A stretch of 64,000 bases of DNA from Nitrincola alkalilacustris (lineage in GTDB: Bacteria; Pseudomonadota; Gammaproteobacteria; Pseudomonadales; Balneatricaceae). Below, in pieces: positions 34,867 to 43,942 of this stretch. The position numbers and the translations under genes are program-made. Where the stretch lies: contig NZ_WBOM01000012.1 in NCBI RefSeq assembly GCF_008973755.1, positions 1-64,000 of the forward strand, written 5' to 3'. The notes beneath the pieces are model-generated. The model made no database searches. It was not told where the DNA came from and saw nothing but the letters and a program-made list of their open reading frames with translations. Numbering within the stretch: the first letter of the stretch is position 1; the number at the start of each line of letters is the position of its first letter.

Positions 34867-35805
34867 ATGGGCAAGCTACAAGATATTGGAAAGGGTAATG
34901 GCAGCGCAGGACTCAAGGCATTTGCCTGCCTGCTGATTGTGGGAAGTTTTCTGGCGTTATCACTGGTGGTGGCGAAGCTGGCTGATGCGGCTGGTGCACC
35001 ACGTCTGAGCTTTCTGATGGTGGCGCTTCTTGTCACTGGTCTGCTACTGATGGGGCTGGCCATCTGGCAGCGTAATCTGGTACCGCTTAACCTGAGAGTA
35101 CTGGAGTATGCGTTGGTCACGGGTGCCTTTCTGGCCCTGCCTAATGCGTTGGGCTTTCTGGCGGTGCGCCACGTGGGTGCTGGATTCCTGTCGATGAGCT
35201 ATGCCTTCCCGATTCTGTTGACCTGGCTGATGGCGGTCGTTCTGGGTATGGAAGCGGCACGGGGCTTGCGCTTGTTGGGTGTATTGCTGGGCCTTGCCGG
35301 TGGAGTGATTCTGGCTTCAGGCAAAGTGATGGATCTGAATGGAGCCACTGGCTGGGTCATCCTTGTACTGGCAATGCCGCTGGCGCTGGCGGCAGGTAAT
35401 ATCTTCAGAACGCTGCGCTGGCCAACCGGTGCCTCTCCCATCTATCTGGCTGCCTTGATGATGTTTGGTGCCGTATTGTCGCTGCTGCCTTTTGTGCTGT
35501 ACTTCGAGCCTGGGCAATTACCGCAGCTGATACTGGATCTGACAATCGTGAAACTTCTGCTGCTGGAGATCCTTGTCTTCTCTGTCCTCTACTTTTTTTA
35601 CTTTGTGCTGCAGAAACTGGCGGGTCCTGTATATCTGAGTCAGATAGGGATAGTTGCAGCCGTGGTCGGGGCGCTGATCGCTATCCTGATGCTGGGAGAA
35701 GCTGCGCCATCCAACCTGGCTCTTGCCGGGTCTCTGGTCCTTGCCGGTACCGTGATCTTTCAACTGTCGGCACCGAAAGGCATGTCGGAAAAATGCAGTC
35801 CCTGA
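34867..35805 (+). CDS. DMT-superfamily (EamA) transporter
   Basis: About 312 residues with ten hydrophobic segments in two EamA repeats (about 15-150 and 165-305). GGAG lies 6 nt before the ATG at 34867; ATG 34864 is an alternative. EamA proteins export amino acids or other metabolites by proton exchange. The DMT repeat ends (LGLAGGVILASGK and the C-terminal LALAGSLVLAGTVIFQ) are clear. Substrate unknown. A second EamA gene follows 167 bp later on the same strand, but the two differ too much to be a recent duplication. Confidence 0.85.
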   Translation: MGKLQDIGKGNGSAGLKAFACLLIVGSFLALSLVVAKLADAAGAPRLSFLMVALLVTGLLLMGLAIWQRNLVPLNLRVLEYALVTGAFLALPNALGFLAVRHVGAGFLSMSYAFPILLTWLMAVVLGMEAARGLRLLGVLLGLAGGVILASGKVMDLNGATGWVILVLAMPLALAAGNIFRTLRWPTGASPIYLAALMMFGAVLSLLPFVLYFEPGQLPQLILDLTIVKLLLLEILVFSVLYFFYFVLQKLAGPVYLSQIGIVAAVVGALIAILMLGEAAPSNLALAGSLVLAGTVIFQLSAPKGMSEKCSP

Positions 35806-35972
35806 TGGGGCAGGTGCTACAGTGAATCAGACACAGCGGGCAGTTACCGTTTGTTTTTAAAACGAATCTCTTCAAGCGAACTCTTTTAAACCGCAAGTCA
35901 CTTATGTAAGGTGGGGTGATATTTCGTTTTCTGACGAACCTCCTCATCACGGCCATTCCGGGATTTAATCTC

Positions 35973-36854
35973 ATGATGACTCAGGACACCTGGCGTTCTG
36001 ATCTGCTATTGGTATTGGTCACGCTGCTGGCGGGACTTGGCTGGGTATTTTCTCGCGAAGCTCTGCTGGGCATGACTCCGATTTTTTTCATAGGTGTGCG
36101 CTTCCTCTGTGCCGGTTTGATTCTGGCTGTACCCGGTTACACCGGCCTGCTCAGGCTGGCGGGAGAGTCCTGGCGTCGTGCATTGCTGACGGGTGCTGTC
36201 ATGGGGGTGGCCATGTGTCTGTGGATCGTGGGACTGCAGCATACCGAGAATATGGGAATCGGTGCCTTTCTGACGAGTCTGGGTGTGGTCCTTATCCCGA
36301 TAGTCGGGAAACTGCTGTTTGGTGCTCATACTGCCCGCAGTACCTGGGTTGCTCTGATCATCGCATTGGCAGGCCTGGCATGTCTGCGACTGGAAAGCGG
36401 CCTGTCTCTCTCCCTGTCTGATATCTGCTTTCTGGGGGCGGCCGTGGTGTTCTCGTTGCACTTTAACCTTAACAGTCGTTTCGCTGCCCGACTACCTGCC
36501 TTGCCATTAACTACTATTCAGTTGGGTGTGACAGGTGTGCTGGCACTGTTGCTGTCTCTGTTCATCGAACCGCTCCCGACGGTGCCCAGCGGTGCCATTT
36601 TTGGCTGGTTGCTGGCCAGTATTGTGATAGGTACCTGCATGCGCTTCTTCATTCAGGTCAAGGCTCAGGGTATGGCACCTGTCAGTCATGCGGCTGTTAT
36701 CATGACACTGGAGCCGGTATGGACCAGTCTGTTTGGTATCCTGTGGTTTGCTGAAACCATGACATCCATTCAGCTGCTGGGATGCGGTCTGATATTCGGT
36801 GCACTGTTGGTCAGCCGCTGGCGCATGATTTTGAGACGGCCTCAAGCGGTCTGA
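35973..36854 (+). CDS. DMT-superfamily (EamA) transporter
   Basis: About 293 residues, ten membrane segments, two EamA domains. The GLGWVFSREALLGMTPIFFIGVRF opening and GMAPVSHAAVIMTLEPVWTSLFG in the second repeat are typical (the EP in the latter is the family's conserved pair). The start is uncertain: ATG 35973 or 35976 fits the family, while GTG 35916 with an AAGG upstream would add 19 residues. It lies 195 bp upstream of the AfsA-type operon on the same strand and could export its product, but the gap suggests a separate transcript. Confidence 0.85.
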   Translation: MMTQDTWRSDLLLVLVTLLAGLGWVFSREALLGMTPIFFIGVRFLCAGLILAVPGYTGLLRLAGESWRRALLTGAVMGVAMCLWIVGLQHTENMGIGAFLTSLGVVLIPIVGKLLFGAHTARSTWVALIIALAGLACLRLESGLSLSLSDICFLGAAVVFSLHFNLNSRFAARLPALPLTTIQLGVTGVLALLLSLFIEPLPTVPSGAIFGWLLASIVIGTCMRFFIQVKAQGMAPVSHAAVIMTLEPVWTSLFGILWFAETMTSIQLLGCGLIFGALLVSRWRMILRRPQAV

Positions 36855-36989
36855 TTTTCCATTACCCATCCTTGTAGCTCCCTTTGCCTCTTTACTGTCT
36901 GGCGAGCACGTATCCTGCCGTCTGCCGAAATGCCACGCCTGTAAAAACCATTTTTCAAATAAAGAAAAATCATTAAAAAATTCAAGCTA

Positions 36990-36995
36990 TATAAT
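36990..36995 (+). promoter_or_regulatory. Possible -10 element (TATAAT) upstream of the AfsA operon
   Basis: A perfect TATAAT in an AT-rich stretch 54 bp before the AfsA-type start; no good -35 is seen at 16-18 bp, so an activator may be required. Confidence 0.35.
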
Positions 36996-37049
36996 TGGCA
37001 GTTATGGTTAACCGTGGATTGATCATTAACTTCATCAAGGATGTTGAGA

Positions 37050-37775
37050 ATGCCATTCAGAATTGTGGTAGGGGAAAGATTCAGAAAGCTGGCTGAGCGG
37101 TGTGATCAGTATATTCCGTTCACCGACTATGCAAACAGTCATGAACAGTTGGAACATAACCAGGATGTGCTTTATATACCTGGCCAGGGGCTAGATGAAC
37201 AGCGGCGTGAACTGGTCATTAGCAGGATGCCCAATCAGCAGGTCAGGGAGTATCTGGACAAGGGCTCCAGAAAACTGTCCTGCCGCGAGGCGCATAAGCA
37301 TAACGCGGCTAATATTCTGGTCACTGAGCTGGAGGTCTTGTCGAAAGGTCATTTCAGAACCTACCTTAATCTTCATAATGATAATGAACTGCTGCTTGAT
37401 CACTTCAGTGGGGCACATATCCCGGGCATGGTGGTACTTGAAGCCACGCGACAGATATCCATCGCTGCCTGGTCAGCCTACGAGGGCAAGGATGCCGATG
37501 ATGTTGCCATGGTGATCAATGATATCCATTGTGAGTATAAGAAATTCGCATTTCCCTTTTGTCTTCCCATCGATGTGCGGTTGAGCAAACTCTCTGAAGA
37601 GGAGTATGAGCTGACTGTCGAGTTCCTGCAGAATGATGAGGTTGTGGCACTGACCTATGGCACCTTCAAGGCACTGTCGAAAGAGAAGATAGAGAAGCTC
37701 GAGTCCATTCTGCTCAAGAAAATAACCAACGCAAGAAAGCGATATTTTCTTGAGACTTTTGCTGAGAGTGCCTGA
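37050..37775 (+). CDS. AfsA-type hotdog domain protein
   Basis: A 241-residue protein with one AfsA-like hotdog domain at about 80-200. Hallmarks are AHKHNAANILVTE (His82-Lys83), the LLDHF segment and PGMVVLEATRQISIAA, with Glu131 and Arg134-Gln135 in the conserved E-x-x-RQ motif. Streptomyces AfsA joins a beta-ketoacyl chain to dihydroxyacetone phosphate to make gamma-butyrolactone signals, and has two such repeats in about 300 residues; this protein has one, plus a 75-residue N-terminal extension of unknown nature. It starts a six-gene operon with a 4-bp gap to the monooxygenase. ATG 37050 is preferred; ATG 37041 adds three residues. Confidence 0.75.
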   Translation: MPFRIVVGERFRKLAERCDQYIPFTDYANSHEQLEHNQDVLYIPGQGLDEQRRELVISRMPNQQVREYLDKGSRKLSCREAHKHNAANILVTELEVLSKGHFRTYLNLHNDNELLLDHFSGAHIPGMVVLEATRQISIAAWSAYEGKDADDVAMVINDIHCEYKKFAFPFCLPIDVRLSKLSEEEYELTVEFLQNDEVVALTYGTFKALSKEKIEKLESILLKKITNARKRYFLETFAESA

Positions 37776-37779
37776 CGTC

Positions 37780-39402
37780 ATGGTGGATAAGGATGTTTTG
37801 ATCGTCGGGGGCGGCCCGGTAGGACTGACTCTGGGGTGTCTGCTGCGCTCCTATGGAATCAACTGCTGCATTATCGAAAAACATGCCGAGCGACTTAAGC
37901 AATCCAGAGCCTTCAGCCTGCATGCCCGCACGGTTGAACTGCTCGATATTCTGGGGCTGGGAAGCTGGATCAGATCCGATGCATTTCAGGTCGATCGGAT
38001 GACCATCTACTCAGATAAAAAGCCGATTATCAATTTTGATTTCAGCCATCTGAAGCCTTATGGGGATCCCTGTATTTTCAGCTATCCGCAGCATCGGCTC
38101 GAACAACTGCTCGAATCCCGATTTGTGGCACTGGGTGGTCGTCTGCGTTACGCGACCGAGCTGCAGACTCTTGAACAGCATCGTGATCATGTTGGCGTGG
38201 AGCTGGCTCAGGGGGCGCACACTTCTCATGAGTGCTATCGCTATGTGGTGGGGTGTGACGGCAAGAACAGCCAGGTCAGGGATCTGATGGGTACAGGCTT
38301 TACCGGCAAGTCCTATGACAATCGTTTTCTGGTATGTGATGGTGTGCTCGACACAACTCAAGTGTTCGAAGCACGAGACTTATCTCAGGCTCAGACTCAG
38401 GCTCAGGGGCATACCTATCTGACTTCTGACGGCTATGCGATGCTGTTTCCACTCCCGGGAGGCATGCACCGTGTTGTCGTGGATTTAACAGCTGAATCCC
38501 GGAGTAGTGCGCCTGCAGACCTGGAAGTGCTACTGATGGAGCGACTGAAGCTGATAGGTTTGCCGCATATAGGTTTTCGCAATGTGCACTGGATTTCCGA
38601 AGCGTCTCTGGCTGCCAGAATTGCGGAAGAGTTCTGCCTTGGGCGTGTCGTGCTGGCTGGTGATGCCTGCCATGTACATAGCCCAATTGGCGGGCAGGGA
38701 ATCAACCTGGGTATTCAGGATGCTTTCAACCTGGCCTGGAAGCTGTCACTGACCTGCAAGGGGCACTCTGATGACTCGCTATTACAGACCTATCATCATG
38801 AACGGTATGCGGCTGCAGAATCAGTACTGAAAAAAACGGATCGCATGCATCACCTGTTTACCTCCCCGCATCCTTTGAAATCACTGATCCGTGACAGGTT
38901 TTTGCCAGTACTGGGGCGACTGGAGGTCGTGAATCGTGCTCAGGTCATGAGCATTTCAGGGCTGGGTCATGACTATGGCGAAGGCAGAAAGGGGGTGCTG
39001 AGGCAGAGCAAAGCGCGGCGTGGCGCTCGTATCGCGAATCTTGAATTGAGGCGTCAGGGCAAATCTGTCGGGCTTTATGAGTTTCTGGGCTCCGACAGGT
39101 TTCTGGTACTGGGCTACGGCGTAGAGGGACCACTGCCGGAGATCCCGGCATTCATGCTCAAACACGTCAATTTTATTCATGTCAGTGCCGATGATGATGC
39201 GTCAGCCTATACCTTTTGCCCTTCACGACAGGTGTTGAAGCGTGATCATGGGATTGTAGCCCCCTGTTTTCTGTTTATCCGACCTGACGGCTATCTGCAG
39301 GAGGTGATCGAGATGATGCCGATGTTTGATGCGCTGTGCGAGATACGCAATTTTCTCATCAAGAATAATATTCTGATTACCGGATTAAAGAGTCGCTCAT
39401 GA
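37780..39402 (+). CDS. FAD-dependent aromatic-type monooxygenase (PHBH family)
   Basis: A 540-residue single-component flavoprotein hydroxylase of the PheA/TfdB/MhpA style. The FAD motif GGGPVG (10-15), the DG motif (VVGCDGKNSQVRDLMG) and the GDACHVHSPIGGQGINLGIQD ribose-binding motif are intact. The last about 150 residues resemble the thioredoxin-like C-terminal domain of large family members. It would hydroxylate or epoxidise a small organic compound using NAD(P)H and O2. It follows the AfsA gene by 4 bp and overlaps the MMPL gene by 4 nt, so all three are probably translated together. Confidence 0.88.
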   Translation: MVDKDVLIVGGGPVGLTLGCLLRSYGINCCIIEKHAERLKQSRAFSLHARTVELLDILGLGSWIRSDAFQVDRMTIYSDKKPIINFDFSHLKPYGDPCIFSYPQHRLEQLLESRFVALGGRLRYATELQTLEQHRDHVGVELAQGAHTSHECYRYVVGCDGKNSQVRDLMGTGFTGKSYDNRFLVCDGVLDTTQVFEARDLSQAQTQAQGHTYLTSDGYAMLFPLPGGMHRVVVDLTAESRSSAPADLEVLLMERLKLIGLPHIGFRNVHWISEASLAARIAEEFCLGRVVLAGDACHVHSPIGGQGINLGIQDAFNLAWKLSLTCKGHSDDSLLQTYHHERYAAAESVLKKTDRMHHLFTSPHPLKSLIRDRFLPVLGRLEVVNRAQVMSISGLGHDYGEGRKGVLRQSKARRGARIANLELRRQGKSVGLYEFLGSDRFLVLGYGVEGPLPEIPAFMLKHVNFIHVSADDDASAYTFCPSRQVLKRDHGIVAPCFLFIRPDGYLQEVIEMMPMFDALCEIRNFLIKNNILITGLKSRS

Positions 39403-41732
39403 ACCTATCAAAATATTATGCCCGGCTGATAACCGACAGGCCGATGGTGGTCTTGTTGAGTATGCTGATCATGACGCTGCTGGTGGCCAGTGGGCTGGCA
39501 AACCTGACAGTGCGCACCAATCAGGATGCGGATCTGCCGGTATCTGACCCTATCGTGCAGACCAAAGAGCGGATCGATGCGGTCTTCGGTGATAGAACCG
39601 AAGTGATGATCGGTATCCAGCACGACAATATTTTCAACACCTCCACCCTCAGCAAGGTGGTTGCCATCTCTGAGCGCCTGAAACAGGTGGATCATGTGGT
39701 GCCTGATCAGATTGACAGCCTGTCTACCCTCAACAACGTCATAGGTGAAGAGTGGGGCATGCAGGTAGGGGTGTTCATGCGAGCTGCCCCTGAGAGTGCT
39801 GCTGCACTGAAGAAGCTGGTTCAGGATGTCAGGGATAACCGTCTGGTCTATGGTCGTCTGGTCTCCTTCGATGAGGATTTTACCGTGATCACGGCTCGGG
39901 TAGAGGAGGGCTATGATCAGGCCACACTCTATGAGCAGATATATGCCATCGTAGAGGAGTATGAAGGGCCGGAGCAGATTTTTGTCACGGGTGAACCGAT
40001 CTTTACACAGGAGATAGATGGAGGGATACAGAGTGATACCGCCGTGCTGATTCCGCTGGCGCTGCTGCTGATCCTTGTGGGGTTGTTTCTCTGCTTCAGA
40101 TCGCTGCGTGGGGTGCTGCTGCCGATGCTGGCGGTATTACTCAGTATTGTCTGGGCGATGGGGATGATGGGGCATCTGGGCTTGCCACAAACCGCGGTAT
40201 CAACCGCCTTGCCACTGTTGCTGGTGACTATCGCCAGCTCCTATGCGATCCATATTCTGATCTATTTCAATGATGAACAGGCGGATGATCCGGACAGAGT
40301 GGTAAAGGCGCTGAGCAAGATAATGCCATCACTACTCCTGGTTGGCATCACCTCCGCCTTGGGAGCGGCTTCGCTTTATGTATTCCAGATACTGATGATT
40401 CGGGAGTTTGCGATAGCCTCAGCCGTCGGAATACTGTCTGCCTGGCTGATCAATGTGACGGTGATTCCCGCCATACTTCAGCTTAACAGCCGCTCTTCGC
40501 GGATGAAAACTGCGACAGTAAATCAACCCTCACGGCTGGACAGGCTGCTGATCTGGGTGACGCTGTTTTCCTATCACAACAGTAAAAAAGTTGTTGCCGG
40601 CTACCTGCTGCTGTTGCTGGTAGCAGGCGTCGGTATCAGCAAGGTGCAGACCGGCCTGGATTTTCTCAACCTGTTCAAGGAGGACAACCAGGCCAGGGTT
40701 GCATTCAATGTGTTCAATGACTCCCTTGGCGGGGCCAGATCCTTCAGCATCATGGTGGAGGGTACAGGGGAGGGTGATATTCAGACACTTGAGTATCTGG
40801 AGTCGATAGCCCGTTTCCAGTCCTTCATGGATCAGCAGGAGGGTGTCGGTTATACCCACTCGATTGCCGATGTGATTGATCAGATCGCCGAGGCCGTTGC
40901 CATGGAGGATGCTGCAGGTGCCAGGTTGGTGTCGGACGCGCAGGTGGCCGAATATCTGATGCTGTACGAGATGTCGGGGGACCCGGGCGATTTTTCCAAT
41001 CTGGTCGACTATGACTATCGCCGTGCCAGGATTCAGGTGATGCTGACCACATCCGATCCTGATCAGCATCGTGCACTCTATGAAGTTGCCCGGGACTATC
41101 TGGCTGACCATCTGCCTGAGGGTGCCAGAGCCGAGTTTGGTGGCGATATCATCCTGTGGCTGGCGCGGGTGGATTATGTGGTGATGGGTAAGCTGCAGAA
41201 CATTGCACTGGCGCTGTCACTGATCATTCTGATTACCAGTCTTGCGTTTCGCTCTGTCTCTGCGGGCCTGCTGGCGGTGGCCCCGATTGCTGCAGGGGTG
41301 CTGATCACTTTTGCGTTCATGGGGTTTTACGGGCTTCGCCTGGATATGCCGACATCAATCATCACCGGTATTGCGGTCGGCATAGGGATCGATTTCTCCA
41401 TTCACTATCTCAGTCGTGTGCGCAAGGAGATGCTCAAGTCTGCGGATTATGTCAGTGCACTGCGTGCCACATCGACCACATCAGCCAAGGCGGTATTTTT
41501 CGATACCTTCACCAATATGCTGGGCTTTTCGATGTTGATCTTCTCGCAGTTTCAGCCGGTACAGGTGTTTGGATACCTGGTCTCCTTCACCATGTTGATT
41601 ATGGGGCTGAGTGTCCTGGTGCTGTTTCCGGCGCTGCTGCATCTGACGCGTCCGGGCTTTGTTTTTGCCGCGCATCGGCCGTCATCGGAAGGGGGCAAGG
41701 TAATTCCTGAGGGTGTCAGGGCCGATGTGTAA
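39399..41732 (+). CDS. MMPL/RND-family transporter
   Basis: A 777-residue RND-superfamily protein of the MMPL/hopanoid-lipid transporter type. A first membrane segment at about 17-38 is followed by a large periplasmic loop to about 215, a five-helix block (about 220-360), membrane segment 7 near 395, a second loop to about 590 and the last five-helix block. The GIAVGIGIDFSIHYLSR segment carries the usual Asp of the proton relay. There is no membrane-fusion protein or TolC gene, as is normal for the lipid-moving branch. It is followed by LolA-like and DUF1302-like genes that may carry cargo to the outer membrane. Confidence 0.9.
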   Translation: MNLSKYYARLITDRPMVVLLSMLIMTLLVASGLANLTVRTNQDADLPVSDPIVQTKERIDAVFGDRTEVMIGIQHDNIFNTSTLSKVVAISERLKQVDHVVPDQIDSLSTLNNVIGEEWGMQVGVFMRAAPESAAALKKLVQDVRDNRLVYGRLVSFDEDFTVITARVEEGYDQATLYEQIYAIVEEYEGPEQIFVTGEPIFTQEIDGGIQSDTAVLIPLALLLILVGLFLCFRSLRGVLLPMLAVLLSIVWAMGMMGHLGLPQTAVSTALPLLLVTIASSYAIHILIYFNDEQADDPDRVVKALSKIMPSLLLVGITSALGAASLYVFQILMIREFAIASAVGILSAWLINVTVIPAILQLNSRSSRMKTATVNQPSRLDRLLIWVTLFSYHNSKKVVAGYLLLLLVAGVGISKVQTGLDFLNLFKEDNQARVAFNVFNDSLGGARSFSIMVEGTGEGDIQTLEYLESIARFQSFMDQQEGVGYTHSIADVIDQIAEAVAMEDAAGARLVSDAQVAEYLMLYEMSGDPGDFSNLVDYDYRRARIQVMLTTSDPDQHRALYEVARDYLADHLPEGARAEFGGDIILWLARVDYVVMGKLQNIALALSLIILITSLAFRSVSAGLLAVAPIAAGVLITFAFMGFYGLRLDMPTSIITGIAVGIGIDFSIHYLSRVRKEMLKSADYVSALRATSTTSAKAVFFDTFTNMLGFSMLIFSQFQPVQVFGYLVSFTMLIMGLSVLVLFPALLHLTRPGFVFAAHRPSSEGGKVIPEGVRADV

Positions 41733-41778
41733 AACGCCCCTGCCTGAGCATTCAATAATCTATTCAAAAGGATCTGTT

Positions 41779-42594
41779 ATGTGCAAAACCAATCAATCTA
41801 TTCTGGTTGCTCTGCTGTTTTTTTTCATGATGACGCCTGTACTGGCAGAAGCCCTGACGGCCAGAGAGATCATGATCCGCAACGAGTCTGCCCGAAAAGC
41901 CGATATCAGTGAAGTGGCTGAGTTGCAGATGACACTGATCAACCATCAGGGGCGCGAGCGGGTCAGGCGGGTGAGCTTTATTCTTGATGATACGGATCCA
42001 TTACTGCGTAAATCCTATCTTCGCTTTATCGCACCACAGAATGTCGAGGGGATCGCTTTCGTGCAGCTTGAACATGCGCAGGCCGATAACGATCGCTGGC
42101 TCTATCTGCCCTCCCAGCGACGCACACGACGTATCTCGGGAAATACCAAAACGGACAGTTTTGTCGGTACCGATTTCAGCTTTGAGGACTTTGAAATTCT
42201 GGATGGTCAGGTGGCGGGCCAGAACAGAAACTATCAGTTGTTGCGGGAAGAGATCCGAGATGGCGTGGATTGCTGGGTAATCGAAGCGGTGCCTGCCACT
42301 GATGAGGAGCGGGCCATAAGCGGTTATGGCAAGCGGGTGATCTGGATTGCGAAGTCACACTATCATGCCGTATATACCGAGTTTTATGATCATCATGGTG
42401 AACTGTTCAAGGTGATGACTGCCGATCAGTTTGCTGTTGTAGCGGGTGGCGACAGTGAGGAGATGCGGCCTCACCGGCTGATCATGGAAACCCTGAAAAC
42501 CGGGCATCGCACGGTGATCGAATTCCGTGATTTTGTACTTAATGAGCCATTGGACCCGCGCATGTTCACGCGTGAATATCTGTCGCGCGGTTGA
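41779..42594 (+). CDS. LolA-like outer membrane lipoprotein-sorting protein
   Basis: A 271-residue exported protein. Residues 1-25 are a signal peptide (ILVALLFFFMMTPVLAEA). The mature part has the LolA/LppX-like half-barrel pattern: LTAREIMIRNE, then RVRRVSFI, RWLYLPSQRRTRRISGNTKTDSFVGTDFSFEDF and a long strand-rich C-terminus. Proteins of this group occur beside MMPL transporters and are thought to bind lipids or hydrophobic ligands in the periplasm. AAGGA lies 6 nt before the ATG. The gene is 46 bp after the MMPL gene and 7 bp before the DUF1302-like gene. Confidence 0.87.
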   Translation: MCKTNQSILVALLFFFMMTPVLAEALTAREIMIRNESARKADISEVAELQMTLINHQGRERVRRVSFILDDTDPLLRKSYLRFIAPQNVEGIAFVQLEHAQADNDRWLYLPSQRRTRRISGNTKTDSFVGTDFSFEDFEILDGQVAGQNRNYQLLREEIRDGVDCWVIEAVPATDEERAISGYGKRVIWIAKSHYHAVYTEFYDHHGELFKVMTADQFAVVAGGDSEEMRPHRLIMETLKTGHRTVIEFRDFVLNEPLDPRMFTREYLSRG

Positions 42595-42601
42595 TCCGGT
42601 G

Positions 42602-43933
42602 ATGCGTATCAGGATCAATAAAACAGCTGGTATCAGTGCTCTTCTGTTGATGTCTGCCATGCAGGCTGACCTGCAGGCAGGGCCGCTCAATCTGTCGACC
42701 GAGCTGATGTTTGAGCAGGCGCATGCCACCCGATCAGGCACGGTACATAAGCTCAATCTGTCTATTGTGAATAAGTTGGATGCGGAGTTGAGTGATGATC
42801 TTGGACTGCATGGCAATCTGCGTTTCAATCACGATCGCCGTGACAGTAATGATTATTCACAGGAGCGGAGCTACGGTCATTATTCCAGACCACACTATAT
42901 CGGACAGCAGGGAAAGCTCACGCTGCAGGAGTTATACCTGGACTGGCAGATGGGGAGTGGGCTGCTGAGACTGGGTAAACAGCAGGTTGCCTGGGGCGAA
43001 ACCGATGGCATGAGGGTGCTGGATCTGGTTAACCCGCTGGATCTGTCGGAGTTTGTGCTGGCGCCGTTTGACGAGATACGTATTCTGGTATGGATGCTGA
43101 ACTACTCCTGGATCGGTGAGGAGTATGCCTACCAGTTTCTGTTCATCCCCGATACGACGCGTAGTTATGTGCCGAATGGGCGTTTTCAGCCGAGCAGCCC
43201 GCTGGTGACACCTGTTCTGGCACCCAGCCAGGCTGCAGGTGCGCAGGATCCGGTTATTTATCCTGATCCGGGTGGTCGCTCCGGGTTGAAGTATGCCGAT
43301 CTGGGGTTAAGGCTTGGGCGCTCATTGGCCGGCAGAGACCTTAATCTGATTCTGCTCAGGCAGCAGAGTCATGAGTATCTGGCCGTTGCTTCCCTGGATG
43401 CAACCGGACAGATACGAACACTGACACCGACCTACTTCATGCGCCATCTGGCAGGGGTGTCCTACTCCGAAGCGCTGGATGAGTTTGTGTTTCGCGCAGA
43501 GCTCTCCTACTCACCCAGAGAGTATTTCTATCAGCGCATCCCGGGTCGTGGCAGTGGCCTGAATCGTCGGGCTGAATGGCGTTATGCAGCAGCATTGGAC
43601 TGGTATGGTATGGATGATGGCCTGCTGAGTATGCAGTTGTTGCAGAGCGTACTCGCTGGATCAGCAACGGCGCTGGTCAGAGACAGGGTCGATACAAGCC
43701 TGAGCCTTGCGCTCAGTCAGAATTTCCTGAACCAGATCTATCGCCTGGATCTGTCACTGATTCACAGTCTTAATCAGAAAGATGGCCTGCTGCGAGCCTC
43801 TGTGCTGTGGAACACAACAGATCATCTGTCGATCAGCCTCGGTGTGGACAGCTTCTATGGTGAGGCAACAGGTCTGTTCGGTCAGTTCAGGGAGCGCGAC
43901 CGTGTCAGCCTGATAATGAAGTATGCTTTTTAG
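42602..43933 (+). CDS. DUF1302-like outer-membrane beta-barrel protein
   Basis: A 443-residue protein with a signal peptide (about 1-25) and a beta-strand-rich mature part ending in the aromatic residue Phe (MKYAF), the outer-membrane insertion signal. The GKQQVAWGETDGMRVLDLVNPLD segment is the diagnostic stretch of DUF1302-type proteins. Homologues usually sit next to MMPL and LolA-like or DUF1329 genes, as here. Probably the outer-membrane end of a transport route for a hydrophobic compound; direction is not known. Confidence 0.82.
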   Translation: MRIRINKTAGISALLLMSAMQADLQAGPLNLSTELMFEQAHATRSGTVHKLNLSIVNKLDAELSDDLGLHGNLRFNHDRRDSNDYSQERSYGHYSRPHYIGQQGKLTLQELYLDWQMGSGLLRLGKQQVAWGETDGMRVLDLVNPLDLSEFVLAPFDEIRILVWMLNYSWIGEEYAYQFLFIPDTTRSYVPNGRFQPSSPLVTPVLAPSQAAGAQDPVIYPDPGGRSGLKYADLGLRLGRSLAGRDLNLILLRQQSHEYLAVASLDATGQIRTLTPTYFMRHLAGVSYSEALDEFVFRAELSYSPREYFYQRIPGRGSGLNRRAEWRYAAALDWYGMDDGLLSMQLLQSVLAGSATALVRDRVDTSLSLALSQNFLNQIYRLDLSLIHSLNQKDGLLRASVLWNTTDHLSISLGVDSFYGEATGLFGQFRERDRVSLIMKYAF

Positions 43934-43942
43934 GAGAGACGG